A stretch of DNA of 45,090 nt, taken from assembly GCF_001591565.1 (NCBI RefSeq), contig NZ_BCVD01000014.1, positions 1-45,090 of the forward strand. The letters are read 5' to 3'. The stretch's first letter is position 1. Each line of letters opens with the position of its first letter. The notes under the pieces were generated by a model that made no database searches, had not been told where the DNA came from, and saw nothing but the letters and a program-made list of their open reading frames with translations. This document shows, in pieces, positions 35,907 to 45,066 of the stretch. This stretch comes from Priestia flexa NBRC 15715 (GTDB lineage Bacteria; Bacillota; Bacilli; Bacillales; Bacillaceae_H). The position numbers were made by a program, and so were the translations under genes.

Positions 35907-35935
35907 TTGACTTTTGTCTTTGTTGATACTATAAT
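35907..35935 (+). promoter_or_regulatory. infC operon promoter
   Basis: TTGACT (35907-35912), 17-bp spacer, perfect TATAAT (35930-35935); predicted start near 35942. Confidence 0.85.
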
Positions 35936-35941
35936 AGCTTA

Positions 35942-36080
35942 AGTAATTGAATACTTGTTTGTGCAGAAGAAGAAGCACCCGCTTCTCACCTGATTGACGC
36001 GTATAGAGCAGTTAGCAGGTTGACATCGTATTTACTTTTAACGATAGTAGTGTGGGTGCATTGTGTACTCACGCTTTTTT
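35942..36080 (+). promoter_or_regulatory. L20-type autoregulatory leader of infC-rpmI-rplT
   Basis: The leader contains GAAGCACCCGCTTCTCACC, an internal GCAGTTAGCAGGTT segment and a terminator hairpin GTGTGGGT/ACTCACGC followed by TTTTTT (36050-36080). This layout matches the Firmicute L20 leader, in which ribosomal protein L20 binds the RNA and promotes termination. CACCCGC upstream can compete with GTGGGTG of the terminator stem. Confidence 0.85.
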
Positions 36081-36140
36081 GTGTGTATACCAATATCTAC
36101 ACAAGCGTATTCATTCATTAAACCTTGGAGGTGGCTACTT

Positions 36141-36656
36141 ATTAGCAAGGACATGATGGTAAACGAGGGCATTCGAGCTCGCGAAGTTCGTCTAATTGAT
36201 CAAAACGGTGAGCAATTAGGAATTAAATCAAAAAATGAAGCACTTGATATTGCTGCACGAGCAAATCTTGACTTAGTAATGGTTGCTGCAAACGCGAAAC
36301 CACCTGTATGTCGTATTATGGACTACGGTAAGTTCCGCTACGAGCAACAGCGTAAAGAAAGAGAAGCTCGTAAAAACCAAAAGGTTGTTAACTTAAAGGA
36401 AGTTCGTTTAAGCCCAACAATCGATGAGCATGATTTTAACACAAAACTTCGTAACGCACGTAAGTTCCTTGAAAAAGGTGATAAAGTAAAAGCGTCAATT
36501 CGTTTTAAGGGTCGTGCTATTACTCATAAAGGAATTGGACAAAAAGTACTTGATCGTTTTTCAGAGGCTTGCGCTGATGTTAGTTCAGTTGAATCAGCTC
36601 CAAAAATGGAAGGACGCAGCATGTTCCTAGTGCTTGCACCTAAAAACGAAAAGTAA
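36141..36656 (+). CDS. infC: Translation initiation factor IF-3, ATT start
   Basis: Prevents 30S-50S joining and checks start-codon pairing; 171 residues. N-domain [32 protein letters not shown] linker region, and C-domain [24 protein letters not shown] ends 7 nt before an in-frame ATT (36141) that opens the reading frame I-S-K-D-M-M; the first ATG (36153) is 19 nt away, too far. AUU is the known infC start in E. coli and bacilli and allows IF-3 to repress its own translation. First gene of the infC-rpmI-rplT operon. Confidence 0.93.
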   Translation: MSKDMMVNEGIRAREVRLIDQNGEQLGIKSKNEALDIAARANLDLVMVAANAKPPVCRIMDYGKFRYEQQRKEREARKNQKVVNLKEVRLSPTIDEHDFNTKLRNARKFLEKGDKVKASIRFKGRAITHKGIGQKVLDRFSEACADVSSVESAPKMEGRSMFLVLAPKNEK

Positions 36657-36677
36657 TAGAACGAGGAGGAACACCCC

Positions 36678-36878
36678 ATGCCAAAAATGAAAACACATCG
36701 TGGCGCTGCAAAGCGTTTCAAAAAAACTGGAAGCGGTAAGTTAAAGCGTGCTCGTGCTTACACTAGTCACTTATTCGCTAACAAATCTACTAAACAAAAA
36801 CGTAAATTACGTAAAGGTTCTTTAGTAAGCAAAGGTGACTTCAAACGTATTCGTCACTTATTAGATAACATTAAGTAA
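36678..36878 (+). CDS. rpmI: 50S ribosomal protein L35
   Basis: A 66-residue, very basic ribosomal protein beginning [20 protein letters not shown] and containing [15 protein letters not shown], both diagnostic of bL35. GAGGAGG precedes the ATG. Middle gene of the operon. Confidence 0.97.
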   Translation: MPKMKTHRGAAKRFKKTGSGKLKRARAYTSHLFANKSTKQKRKLRKGSLVSKGDFKRIRHLLDNIK

Positions 36879-36916
36879 TTTGGGTTGAGATAGAAACATA
36901 ACAGGAGGTAACAATT

Positions 36917-37276
36917 ATGCCACGCGTAAAAGGCGGTACAGTAACACGCAAACGTCGTAAAAAAGTTTTAAAATTAGCCAAAGGTTTCTTCGGTTCAAAG
37001 CATAGATTATACAAAGTTGCTAATCAGCAAGTAATGAAATCATACATGTATGCTTATCGTGACCGTCGTCAGAAAAAACGTGATTTCCGTAAATTATGGA
37101 TTACACGTATCAATGCAGCAGCTCGTATGAATGGTCTTTCTTACAGCCGTTTAATGCACGGATTAAAATTAGCAGGTATTGAAGTTAACCGTAAAATGCT
37201 TGCTGACTTAGCTGTAGCTGACGAAAAAGCATTTGCTGAATTAGCAGCAGCTGCTAAAAAAGGCTTAGAGAAGTAA
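36917..37276 (+). CDS. rplT: 50S ribosomal protein L20
   Basis: A 119-residue basic protein with the L20 signature ([48 protein letters not shown]). It is an early assembly protein of the 50S subunit and, in Firmicutes, the repressor that binds the infC leader. AGGAGG lies 8 nt upstream. Followed by a strong terminator. Confidence 0.97.
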   Translation: MPRVKGGTVTRKRRKKVLKLAKGFFGSKHRLYKVANQQVMKSYMYAYRDRRQKKRDFRKLWITRINAAARMNGLSYSRLMHGLKLAGIEVNRKMLADLAVADEKAFAELAAAAKKGLEK

Positions 37277-37284
37277 TTTCTGCT

Positions 37285-37322
37285 AAAAAGTCTTGTTACC
37301 ACTAGGTAGCAAGGCTTTTTTG
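37285..37322 (+). terminator. infC-rpmI-rplT terminator
   Basis: AAAAAG-CTTGTTACC pairs with GGTAGCAAG-CTTTTT around ACTA (one T/G mismatch or wobble), followed by a T-run. Confidence 0.88.
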
Positions 37323-37341
37323 TTTATTGGAGGGATTATCT

Positions 37342-37596
37342 TTGTTTTTAATGATATACGCGATACTTATCAACCTTATAGGCTTATATGTAATGAATGC
37401 AGACAAAAAAAGAGCTCAGCGAAATGAATGGAGAATCAAAGAGCAAACACTTTGGACGATTGCCATTATCGGAGGAGCTCTAGGTGCAACCATTGGCATG
37501 AATCTTTATCGTCACAAAACAAAGCACGCAAGCTTTCGTTTCGGTCTGCCTGCTTTGGTGGTTGTTCATTTGGCATTATTGCTAATCTATATGTAG
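37342..37596 (+). CDS. ysdA: DUF1294 membrane protein YsdA
   Basis: An 84-residue protein with three hydrophobic segments (about 1-17, 40-56 and 68-84) and the family signature DKKRAQRNEWRIKEQTLW...GGALGATIGMNLYRHKTKH. DUF1294; function unknown. Start uncertain: TTG 37342 lies 7 nt after GGAGGG; TTG 37327 is inside the site and ATG 37351 is a further option. Conserved position after rplT. Confidence 0.82.
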   Translation: MFLMIYAILINLIGLYVMNADKKRAQRNEWRIKEQTLWTIAIIGGALGATIGMNLYRHKTKHASFRFGLPALVVVHLALLLIYM

Positions 37597-37629
37597 ATGA
37601 ATAATTTGAAAAATGAAATGGGAGAAGCC

Positions 37630-37828
37630 ATGAACAAACATCTTGCTTTTTATTTTTAAGGCTATTGTTTTAGATAGATGTAGTAGTAGGCTCCTTATCT
37701 ATGAGTTAGAAGAAAACGTTTCAAACGTAGAGGTTAATGGAGCTGAATATGCAAAGTGGAGAGCGTTTTTAAAATTCCTTCAAGAGAGTAATCTCATCAA
37801 AAGGCTTCCCTATCCAAAAGCCCCGTGA
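37630..37828 (+). pseudogene. Possible frameshifted small gene
   Basis: A GGGAGAAG site precedes an ATG (37630) whose frame stops after nine codons at a T-rich run (CTTTTTATTTTTAA). A different frame (TTG 37643 to 37828) continues for 61 codons with coding-like composition (ENVSNVEVNGAEYAKWRAF, then LKFLQESNLIKRLPYPKAP). A one-base slip in the T-rich run would join them. I do not recognise the protein, and chance is possible. Confidence 0.3.
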
Positions 37829-37948
37829 TTGAAATGAAAGATGTGATACTCCAGCAGGACTAGCGAGTCAAGTGAGACCTCACAGTATACAAGGAGGGTC
37901 GGCCGCTCGCCCTGAGGAAAGGGAACAATCTGGAATGGAAATCACACT
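37827..37948. repeat. Decayed G+C-rich repeat-like segment
   Basis: About 120 bp of higher G+C, unlike its flanks, beginning GATTGAAATGAAAGATGTGA and including ACTCCAGCAGGACTAGCGAG, the dyad GTGAGACCTCAC (37872-37883), GGAGGGTCGGCCGCTCGCCC and CTGGAATGGAAATCACAC. From memory this follows, with many substitutions, the order of elements in a dispersed palindromic repeat common in Bacillaceae intergenic regions (ACTCCTGCGGGA ... GTGAGACCCCGCAGG ... GAGGAGGCTC ... GGAAAGCGAGC ... GAGCGGAAATCAAC). Identification is inference. Confidence 0.5.
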
Positions 37949-38023
37949 AAGCAGAGAGGCCTTCTTCAACAAGAAGTAAGCACACTGTTTATCAAAAGCT
38001 TTCTCAATAAAAAAGCCCAAAAG

Positions 38024-38407
38024 CTATTGCTTTTGTGGCTCGTTCTTTAAAAACTCTCGTACGGGACTTTTCCAGCTAATAATGGCTTTTGGGTATAAAG
38101 TTGATACCTTAGCAGACACCAATCTGATATCCTCATGAGTTAAATCATTGAGCTGGTCAGGATTTTTTAATAACATAGTAATAGAAAAAATTTGTTCATT
38201 TATATATTTTTCGCCTTCAAACAAAACACCTTTATACGTTAACTCCAAATTTTTACGAACATTTTCTGCTTCATCCACCACGTAAAATTCATTTTGCTCT
38301 TTGGCTTGCATTAATTTTCTTTTTGGATTTCGAACATATCGTATAATAAAAAGGACGAAATAGACTAATAAAGCAATTACTAATAGTCGCATTAAGAGCA
38401 CAATCAA
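38024..38407 (-). CDS. ysdB: YsdB-like sigma-W-type membrane protein
   Basis: A 127-residue protein: one N-terminal transmembrane helix (about 1-22), then the basic RYVRNPKRKL and a soluble domain with FYVVDEAENVRKNLELTYKG, VLFEGEKYI and a C-terminal ISWKSPVREFLKN. These motifs match B. subtilis YsdB, a small protein of unknown function in the sigma-W regulon. A TTG at 38407 is the likely start, with AAGGAGG 10 nt upstream; a reading from 38473 adds 22 residues spanning that site. It is on the opposite strand to its neighbours and divergent from dut. Confidence 0.8.
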   Translation of the reverse strand: MIVLLMRLLVIALLVYFVLFIIRYVRNPKRKLMQAKEQNEFYVVDEAENVRKNLELTYKGVLFEGEKYINEQIFSITMLLKNPDQLNDLTHEDIRLVSAKVSTLYPKAIISWKSPVREFLKNEPQKQ

Positions 38408-38523
38408 AGCGATATCGCCTCCTTGCCGAGGGTTGTTTCCTAACAGTACGTATAAAGGGCAAAAAGGTTTCATTTATTTTTAATTTTATATTAATATTTA
38501 TTTTATTTTAGGAGAGATTAGAT

Positions 38524-39012
38524 ATGAACTTACAGTCTTTATTTAACATGCAGCGCCAGCTAGATCAACATATTGAAACAAATCATAAGCTTCAAAACGA
38601 AGACTTGGTTTCCCGCAAACTTCTTGCTTTATTAGTAGAATTAGGCGAGCTGGCTAATGAAACGCGTTGTTTCAAATTTTGGAGCCTAAAACCGTCGGCA
38701 GATAAAAAGGTTATTTTAGAAGAGTTCGTAGACGGTGTTCACTTCTTATTATCTTTAGGAATTGAATGGGGATTTGATTCAATTGAAGAACTTCCGGTTA
38801 AAGCGGACAAAGAAACTGCAACAGAACAATTTTTACATGTGTTCTCTTTGCTCACACAATTAAAAGGAAGCGTAGATCAAGAACAGTACATAGAATCATT
38901 CTCTTCATACATGGGTCTTGGAGAAATTCTTGGCTTCGCAGCTGAGGAAGTGAAAACGGCTTATATTATGAAAAATGAAGTGAACTTTAAGCGTCAAGAC
39001 GAAGGGTATTAA
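38524..39012 (+). CDS. dut: Dimeric (MazG-like) dUTPase
   Basis: An all-alpha dUTPase of the dUTPase_2 family, which hydrolyses dUTP to dUMP and so keeps uracil out of DNA; 162 residues. The Mg-binding acidic motifs of the MazG-like fold are visible: E-x2-E in ELGELANETRCFKFW and E-x2-D in EEFVDGVHFLLSLG, with the uracil-pocket helix nearby. This type is unrelated in fold to the trimeric beta dUTPases. AGGAGA precedes the ATG. B. subtilis lacks a dut at this site; here it sits between ysdB and ysdC. Confidence 0.88.
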   Translation: MNLQSLFNMQRQLDQHIETNHKLQNEDLVSRKLLALLVELGELANETRCFKFWSLKPSADKKVILEEFVDGVHFLLSLGIEWGFDSIEELPVKADKETATEQFLHVFSLLTQLKGSVDQEQYIESFSSYMGLGEILGFAAEEVKTAYIMKNEVNFKRQDEGY

Positions 39013-39083
39013 GAAGAAAACATTTCCTCTGAAAATACTTTCTTATATAATAAAAGATATACATATGAAAGGGGTATGGATAA

Positions 39084-40169
39084 ATGAAAAAGTTAGATGA
39101 AACATTACAAATGTTAAAAGACTTAACTGATGCAAAAGGTATTCCTGGAAACGAACGCGAACCAAGAGAAGTGATGAAAAAATATATTGAATCTTATGCT
39201 GATAGCATTTCAACAGACGGACTTGGAAGCCTTATTGCCAAAAAAGTTGGTGATGAAAAAGGCCCTAAAATTATGGTTGCAGGTCATTTAGATGAAGTTG
39301 GCTTTATGGTCACTCAAATTGATGATAAAGGCTTCATTCGTTTTCAAACTGTAGGTGGCTGGTGGTCGCAAGTTATGCTAGCGCAACGTGTTACAATTGT
39401 AACGCGCAAAGGCGATATTACAGGAGTTATCGGCTCTAAACCTCCTCATATTTTACCTGCTGAAGTACGTAAGAAGACGGTTGAGATTAAGGATATGTTT
39501 ATTGATATCGGTGCATCTAGTCGTGAAGAAGCAATGGAATGGGGCGTAAAGCCTGGCGATCAAATTGTTCCGTACTTTGAATTTACCGTTATGAATAACG
39601 AAAAAATGCTTTTAGCTAAAGCATGGGATAACCGTATCGGCTGTGCTATTGCTATTGATGTGCTCAAGAATTTAAAGGGTCAAGAGCATCCAAACGTTGT
39701 ATACGGCGTTGGAACAGTGCAAGAAGAAGTTGGTTTACGCGGTGCAAAAACGTCAGCCAATCTTATTCAACCTGATATTGCATTTGGCGTAGATGTAGGT
39801 ATTGCTGGTGATACGCCAGGAGTGTCTGAAAAAGAAGCAGCATCAAAAATGGGTGACGGTCCACAAATCATTTTATATGATGCATCAATGGTTTCTCACA
39901 AGGGTCTACGTGACTTTGTAACAGATGTAGCAGATGAAATGAACATCCCATATCAGTTTGATGCGTTATCAGGCGGTGGTACTGATTCAGGAGCTATTCA
40001 TATTTCAGCTAACGGCGTACCTGCACTATCTATTACAATTGCAACTCGCTATATTCATTCACATGCCGCAATGTTACATCGCGATGATTATGAAAATGCG
40101 GTGAAGTTAATTACAGAAGTTATTAAAAAACTTGATCGTGAAACGGTTAATAAAATTACGTTTGAATAA
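39084..40169 (+). CDS. ysdC: M42-family aminopeptidase YsdC
   Basis: Cytosolic metallo-aminopeptidase of the M42 (TET/glutamyl aminopeptidase, also annotated as endo-glucanase) family, 361 residues. Metal-ligand motifs: H68 in [18 protein letters not shown], catalytic Glu pair in [20 protein letters not shown], and the C-terminal His in [10 protein letters not shown]. The insertion between residues 75 and 165 is the dimerisation/TET domain. AAAGGGG precedes the ATG at 39084. Followed by a perfect bidirectional terminator shared with sspI. Confidence 0.93.
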   Translation: MKKLDETLQMLKDLTDAKGIPGNEREPREVMKKYIESYADSISTDGLGSLIAKKVGDEKGPKIMVAGHLDEVGFMVTQIDDKGFIRFQTVGGWWSQVMLAQRVTIVTRKGDITGVIGSKPPHILPAEVRKKTVEIKDMFIDIGASSREEAMEWGVKPGDQIVPYFEFTVMNNEKMLLAKAWDNRIGCAIAIDVLKNLKGQEHPNVVYGVGTVQEEVGLRGAKTSANLIQPDIAFGVDVGIAGDTPGVSEKEAASKMGDGPQIILYDASMVSHKGLRDFVTDVADEMNIPYQFDALSGGGTDSGAIHISANGVPALSITIATRYIHSHAAMLHRDDYENAVKLITEVIKKLDRETVNKITFE

Positions 40170-40170
40170 A

Positions 40171-40205
40171 ACAAAAGGTGCACTCAATTTGAGTGCACCT
40201 TTTGT
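40171..40205. terminator. Bidirectional terminator ysdC / sspI
   Basis: A perfect 17-bp inverted repeat around a single T, ACAAAAGGTGCACTCAA and its exact complement, with A and T runs at the outer ends. Confidence 0.92.
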
Positions 40206-40207
40206 AC

Positions 40208-40414
40208 TTACTTTAAGCTATTTTCAAGTGTTGTTAAAATTTCTTCTTTTTCACTTTTAGGCGAGTTTTCCCATAGTACTTCGAAAAGTACACCTAGACC
40301 TGGAAGCATTTTTTCTTCACCGCTTTTGATAGCATCCATAATCGTTGCTTCAAGCTCTTCTTGAGAATTACCTGAAACATTTGATATAATAGCATTTCGT
40401 AAATTAAGATCCAT
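40208..40414 (-). CDS. sspI: Small acid-soluble spore protein I
   Basis: A 68-residue minor SASP found in the spore core. It begins [20 protein letters not shown] and contains [20 protein letters not shown], both diagnostic of SspI. It is not of the alpha/beta DNA-binding type. The ATG at 40414 is preceded by GAGGTGAT; the reading from 40447 extends upstream of that site. Expected to be expressed in the forespore. Confidence 0.95.
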   Translation of the reverse strand: MDLNLRNAIISNVSGNSQEELEATIMDAIKSGEEKMLPGLGVLFEVLWENSPKSEKEEILTTLENSLK

Positions 40415-40423
40415 CGTGATCAC

Positions 40424-40455
40424 CTCAACTATAGATAGTAAAATCAAAAATAGTT
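40424..40455 (-). promoter_or_regulatory. Candidate sigma-G promoter of sspI
   Basis: On the minus strand an ACATA element is followed about 17 nt later by TTTACTA, resembling sigma-G boxes (TGMATA and CATAMTA) with mismatches. Location before a SASP gene supports it. Boundaries are approximate. Confidence 0.3.
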
Positions 40456-40518
40456 TGTGTATGTCACATTCAATTTATGTATCGTAACTGAAATTGATAA
40501 ATAGAGGAGTTATGTTTG

Positions 40519-41277
40519 GTGAAGCGAATTGATTCCGTGAAGAACCCACAGGTTAAACTATGGAAAAAATTACATACAAAAAAAGAGCGCGATAATCAAG
40601 GTTTATTTTTGGTGGAAGGCTTTCATCTTGTCGAAGAAGCTTTAAACCAAAGAGAAATGATTAAGTATCTCATTCTTGCTGATAATGTTGATATTCCATC
40701 GCATTGGAATGTTGATACGGTTGAGATGATTGTGGTGACGCCTGCTGTTATTAAAGCAATTGCTGATACAGAAACCCCTCAGGGAATTGCAGCCGTTTGT
40801 TACCAAAACCAATCATCATCCGTCTTACAGACAGCGCGTCGATTAGTGCTGTTAGATGCCGTCCAAGATCCAGGTAACGTAGGAACCATTATTCGTACAG
40901 CAGAAGCTGCTGGAATCGATGCAGTCATTATTGGAGCAGGCTGTGTAGATGTTTATAACAGTAAAGTCATCCGTTCGACTCAAGGTGCAATCTTTAACTT
41001 GCCTGTTATTAAGAAAGACTTAATTAGTGCGATTAAAGAACTAAAGGAATGTGGAGTTAGCGTGTATGGTACATCATTACAAAATGCTTCTGTGTACACG
41101 GAAGTTGAAAAGCCAGAAGCTTTTGCTCTGATTGTTGGTAACGAAGGGCAAGGTGTAAGCTCAGCGGTGCTGAATGAAACGGACCATAACCTATATATAC
41201 CGATATTTGGAAAGAGTGAATCGTTAAATGTAGCAATTGCATCAGCAATTTTAATGTACTATTTACGTGGAATGTAG
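40519..41277 (+). CDS. ysgA: SpoU-family rRNA/tRNA 2'-O-methyltransferase YsgA
   Basis: A 252-residue SPOUT-class methyltransferase. The N-terminal substrate-binding domain (about 1-95) is followed by the SpoU core with motif 1 DPGNVGTIIRTAEA, motif 2 IVGNEGQGVS and motif 3 PIFGKSESLNVAIASAI, forming the knot that binds S-adenosylmethionine. The target is probably 23S rRNA, inferred from family only. GTG 40519 and TTG 40516 are both possible starts; GAGGAG is 9 and 6 nt upstream respectively. Conserved position before pheST. Confidence 0.92.
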   Translation: MKRIDSVKNPQVKLWKKLHTKKERDNQGLFLVEGFHLVEEALNQREMIKYLILADNVDIPSHWNVDTVEMIVVTPAVIKAIADTETPQGIAAVCYQNQSSSVLQTARRLVLLDAVQDPGNVGTIIRTAEAAGIDAVIIGAGCVDVYNSKVIRSTQGAIFNLPVIKKDLISAIKELKECGVSVYGTSLQNASVYTEVEKPEAFALIVGNEGQGVSSAVLNETDHNLYIPIFGKSESLNVAIASAILMYYLRGM

Positions 41278-41306
41278 TTGCAACGGCTAGCCGTTTTCAC
41301 TATAAT
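41278..41306 (+). promoter_or_regulatory. pheST promoter
   Basis: TTGCAA (41278-41283), 17-bp spacer, perfect TATAAT (41301-41306), directly after the ysgA stop codon. Confidence 0.85.
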
Positions 41307-41312
41307 AATACA

Positions 41313-41570
41313 ATAGCTAAATATGCGAAAAGCAGTGATAGAGAGCAGTAGCTTATGTAGCGTTATTCAGGGAGAAAATGCCGTGACTGAAAGCATTTTT
41401 ATAAGCGCAATAAGTGAATTCACCTCTTGAGTTGACACTTGGACCATCATTTTTGATGTAAAGGTGTTCCGGATATTCCGTTAACGTTAATGAAGTGAAC
41501 TGTGCAGATGCATGGTTAACAAGGGTGGTAACGCGATTAAACCTCGTCCCTTTTTGGGAGAGGTTTTTTT
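41313..41570 (+). promoter_or_regulatory. T-box leader of pheST (Phe specifier TTC)
   Basis: A leader of about 260 nt with the T-box core AAGGGTGGTAACGCG (41521-41535) and the terminator CCTCGTCCCTTTTTGGGAGAGG plus seven T (about 41541-41570). TTC in GTGAATTCACC (about 41414-41424) is the likely specifier, matching phenylalanine. Uncharged tRNA-Phe would stabilise the antiterminator. Confidence 0.93.
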
Positions 41571-41606
41571 ATTTGCAATTTTTTAAAACAAAAGGAGGAT
41601 TATTCA

Positions 41607-42641
41607 ATGAAAGAGCGTTTACAAGAGCTGCAACAAGAAGCGATTGTTAAAATTGATGACTCAAAAGATTTAAAAGCATTGAATGATGTACGTGTAGCTT
41701 ATTTAGGAAAAAAAGGACCAATTACAGAAGTACTTCGCGGAATGGGGAAATTATCTGCTGAAGAGCGTCCTGTAATGGGAGCACTTGCAAATGAAGTGCG
41801 CGAAGCAATCGCTTCAAAGATTGAAGAAAAGCAAGCGGCGCTAGAAGCAGAAGAAATCAACCGTAAACTAGCTTCAGAAACAATCGATGTGACACTTCCT
41901 GGTCGACCAGTTAAAGTCGGTACACATCATCCGCTAACAAGCGTAATTGAAGAGGTTGAAGATTTGTTTTTAGGCATGGGCTATGAAGTAGCTGAAGGAC
42001 CTGAAGTGGAGCAAGATTACTACAACTTCGAAGCGTTAAATTTACCAAAGGGTCACCCAGCACGTGATATGCAGGATACGTTCTATATTACTGAAGAAAC
42101 GTTATTACGTACTCATACATCAACAGTACAAGCCCGCGTAATGAATGGAAATGAAGGGAAAGGTCCAATCAAAATCATTTGTCCTGGTAAAGTATATCGT
42201 CGTGATGATGATGACGCTACGCATTCACATCAATTTATGCAAATTGAAGGTTTAGTTGTAGATGAAAATATTCGTATGAGTGATTTAAAAGGAACGCTTG
42301 AGGTATTTGTGAAAAAAATGTTCGGTGCAGAGCGTGAAATTCGTCTACGTCCAAGCTTTTTCCCGTTTACTGAACCATCTGTTGAAGTGGACGTATCATG
42401 TGCTAAATGTGGAGGAAAAGGCTGTAATGTTTGTAAGCAAACAGGCTGGATTGAAATTTTAGGCGCTGGTATGGTACATCCAAATGTACTTGAAATGGCC
42501 GGCTATGACTCTAAAAAATATCGCGGCTTTGCATTTGGAATAGGCGTAGAGCGTATCGCTATGTTAAAGCACGGCGTTGATGATATTCGTCATTTCTATA
42601 CAAATGATGCTCGTTTCTTAAATCAATTCAAACAAGTATAA
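41607..42641 (+). CDS. pheS: Phenylalanyl-tRNA synthetase alpha subunit
   Basis: Class II catalytic subunit of the (alpha-beta)2 enzyme, 344 residues. An N-terminal coiled coil (about 1-90) contacts tRNA-Phe; the catalytic core includes [15 protein letters not shown], motif 2 ([24 protein letters not shown]), [18 protein letters not shown], a CxxC cluster ([17 protein letters not shown]) and motif 3 ([16 protein letters not shown]). AAAGGAGG precedes the ATG. First gene of pheST. Confidence 0.97.
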   Translation: MKERLQELQQEAIVKIDDSKDLKALNDVRVAYLGKKGPITEVLRGMGKLSAEERPVMGALANEVREAIASKIEEKQAALEAEEINRKLASETIDVTLPGRPVKVGTHHPLTSVIEEVEDLFLGMGYEVAEGPEVEQDYYNFEALNLPKGHPARDMQDTFYITEETLLRTHTSTVQARVMNGNEGKGPIKIICPGKVYRRDDDDATHSHQFMQIEGLVVDENIRMSDLKGTLEVFVKKMFGAEREIRLRPSFFPFTEPSVEVDVSCAKCGGKGCNVCKQTGWIEILGAGMVHPNVLEMAGYDSKKYRGFAFGIGVERIAMLKHGVDDIRHFYTNDARFLNQFKQV

Positions 42642-42654
42642 AGGAGGGACTAAC

Positions 42655-45066
42655 ATGTTTGTATCATATCGTTGGTTGCAAGAATATGTAGATTTATCAG
42701 GAGTAAAAGCTGAAGAACTTGCTGATAAAGTCACAAAAAGTGGAATTGAAGTTGAAGGTGTAGAAAATTTAAATAAAGGCGTAAGCGGTGTTGTCATCGG
42801 TCACGTAGTAGAACGTGAACAGCATCCAAACGCAGATAAGTTAAGTCGTTGTCAGGTTGACCTTGGGGATGAAACGGTTCAAATCGTTTGTGGTGCTCCA
42901 AACGTAGCACAAGGTCAAAAGGTAGCGGTAGCTAAAGTAGGCGCTGTATTACCAGGCAATTTTAAAATTAAGCGTGCTAAGCTTCGCGGTGAAGAATCAA
43001 ACGGCATGATTTGTTCTCTTCAAGAGCTTGGAATTGAAAGCAAGCTTGTCGCAAAAGATTACCAAGAAGGAATCTTTGTATTCCCAAGCGATGCTGAAGT
43101 TGGAGCAGATGCTTTAGAAGCATTGAATTTGCATGATGAAGTATTAGAACTTGGCTTAACGCCAAATCGTTCAGACTGTTTAAGCATGCTAGGGGTAGCT
43201 CATGAAGTAGCAGCAATCTTAAATCGTGAAGTAAAATACCCAGAGGTTGAGTTTCAAGAGACGGAAGAAAAAGCATCGGATTACATTTCAGTTGTAGTAG
43301 AAGCAAAAGAAGATAATCCTTTATACGTAGCACGTATGGTGAAAAATGTTAAAATTGCGCCGTCACCGCTATGGATGCAAACGCGCTTGATGGCAGCTGG
43401 GATTCGACCACACAATAACGTAGTTGATATTACAAACTACATTTTACTTGAATACGGTCAACCACTTCATGCGTTTGATTATGATCGTCTTGGCTCAAAA
43501 GAAGTTGTTGTTCGTCATGCACAAGAAGGCGAAGAAATTGTAACTCTCGATGATCAAAAACGTGTACTAAAAGAGAACCAGCTTGTCATTACAAATGGTA
43601 AAGACCCAATCGCTTTAGCCGGTGTAATGGGAGGAGCGAATTCTGAAGTCCAAGATGACACAGTAAATGTGTTAATTGAATCTGCTTACTTCCGCGGGTT
43701 ATCTGTGCGCCAAACATCGAAAGAGCACGGTCTTCGTAGTGAAGCAAGTGCACGTTTTGAAAAAGGAATCGACCCAAGCCGCACACGTATAGCAGCTGAT
43801 CGTGCTGCTGAACTAATGGCTGCTTATGCGGGTGGAGAAATTGTTTCAGGAACAGTTGAATTTGATGAAATGACAATTGAACCAGCTGTTGTATCTGTAA
43901 CGCTTGAGCGCATCAATCATGTTCTTGGTACAGAGCTAGAAATGGCTGAAGTTCAAGAAATCATGAATCGTCTTCAGTTCGAAAGCAAAGTGGAAGGCGA
44001 TGCCATTATCGTAACCGTTCCAACGCGTCGCGGTGATATTACAATTGAAGAAGATATTGTGGAAGAAGTAGCTCGTATGTATGGGTACGACCACTTACCA
44101 ACAACTCTTCCTGTGACTGTAGCAACGCCAGGCCGTTTATCTGATTATCAGCTAAAGCGTCGTAAAGTACGCCGTTTCTTAGAAGGCGCTGGGTTAGCTC
44201 AAACAACAACATACTCATTAACAAGTGCAGAGAAAGCAACACAGTTTGCATTAAATACTGCATCAACAGTTCGTTTAGCGATGCCAATGAGTGAAGACCG
44301 CAGCGTTCTTCGTCAAAGCTTAGTACCACACTTACTTGAAGCTGTTAAACACAATAACGCTCGTCAAACAGACTCAATTGCGCTATATGAAACAGGTTCA
44401 GTGTTCTTGGGAACTGAAGAAGGTCAGCTACCAATAGAAGAAGAGCGAGTAGCAGGAGCAATTACAGGCTTATGGCATTCTCACAGCTGGCAAGGTGAAA
44501 AGAAAGCAGCTGATTTCTATGTGGCTAAAGGCGTTGTAGAAGGATTATTATCAGCATTAGGTCTTGATAATCACATTGAATATAAGCCTACAAATCAAGA
44601 AGGCATGCACCCTGGACGTACAGCGGCAGTTGTATTAAATGGTCAAGAAGCTGGGTATGTTGGTCAGCTTCATCCAGTGACGCAAAAACAATATGGTCTT
44701 CGCGAAACGTACGTATTTGAGCTAAACTTAAAAGCAATCTTTGCGGCGAAAGTAGAAGAAGTTCGCTATTCTGCAATTCCTCGCTTCCCATCAATCACAA
44801 GAGATATTGCTCTTGTTGTGGATAAAGAAGTATTAGCAGGAGAACTTCAAACAGCGATTTATGAAGCTGGTGGAGAACTATTGAAAGAAGTTGCGGTGTT
44901 TGACTTATATGATGGTGAAAGAATGGAAGAAGGCAAAAAGTCTGTCGCTTTCTCTTTACGCTATCTAGATCCAGAGCGCACGCTTACGGATGAAGAAGTA
45001 TCAGCAGCTCATGCTAATGTATTAAAAGTTGTTGAAGAACAATTTAAAGCAAGCTTACGTTCATAA
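42655..45066 (+). CDS. pheT: Phenylalanyl-tRNA synthetase beta subunit
   Basis: Structural and editing subunit of PheRS, 803 residues (B. subtilis 804). Domains: EMAP-like tRNA-binding OB fold (about 40-150; [21 protein letters not shown]), B3/B4 editing domain (about 210-385; [30 protein letters not shown]), B5 (about 405-475), the class II-like core and a C-terminal ferredoxin-fold anticodon-binding domain ([19 protein letters not shown] to the end). AAAGGAGGG lies 6 nt before the ATG, 13 bp after pheS. The CDS is complete; the window ends 24 bp later. Confidence 0.97.
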   Translation: MFVSYRWLQEYVDLSGVKAEELADKVTKSGIEVEGVENLNKGVSGVVIGHVVEREQHPNADKLSRCQVDLGDETVQIVCGAPNVAQGQKVAVAKVGAVLPGNFKIKRAKLRGEESNGMICSLQELGIESKLVAKDYQEGIFVFPSDAEVGADALEALNLHDEVLELGLTPNRSDCLSMLGVAHEVAAILNREVKYPEVEFQETEEKASDYISVVVEAKEDNPLYVARMVKNVKIAPSPLWMQTRLMAAGIRPHNNVVDITNYILLEYGQPLHAFDYDRLGSKEVVVRHAQEGEEIVTLDDQKRVLKENQLVITNGKDPIALAGVMGGANSEVQDDTVNVLIESAYFRGLSVRQTSKEHGLRSEASARFEKGIDPSRTRIAADRAAELMAAYAGGEIVSGTVEFDEMTIEPAVVSVTLERINHVLGTELEMAEVQEIMNRLQFESKVEGDAIIVTVPTRRGDITIEEDIVEEVARMYGYDHLPTTLPVTVATPGRLSDYQLKRRKVRRFLEGAGLAQTTTYSLTSAEKATQFALNTASTVRLAMPMSEDRSVLRQSLVPHLLEAVKHNNARQTDSIALYETGSVFLGTEEGQLPIEEERVAGAITGLWHSHSWQGEKKAADFYVAKGVVEGLLSALGLDNHIEYKPTNQEGMHPGRTAAVVLNGQEAGYVGQLHPVTQKQYGLRETYVFELNLKAIFAAKVEEVRYSAIPRFPSITRDIALVVDKEVLAGELQTAIYEAGGELLKEVAVFDLYDGERMEEGKKSVAFSLRYLDPERTLTDEEVSAAHANVLKVVEEQFKASLRS

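Noticed and set aside
36063-36140. Longer N-terminus for infC
   Set aside because: It would start within the leader terminator; GGAGGTG and the family length both place the start at the ATT codon 36141.
42977-43333. Leu-rich minus-strand ORFs within pheT (also 43589-43876, 44039-44329)
   Set aside because: Leu/Gln/His-rich shadows of Glu/Lys-rich coding frames on the plus strand.
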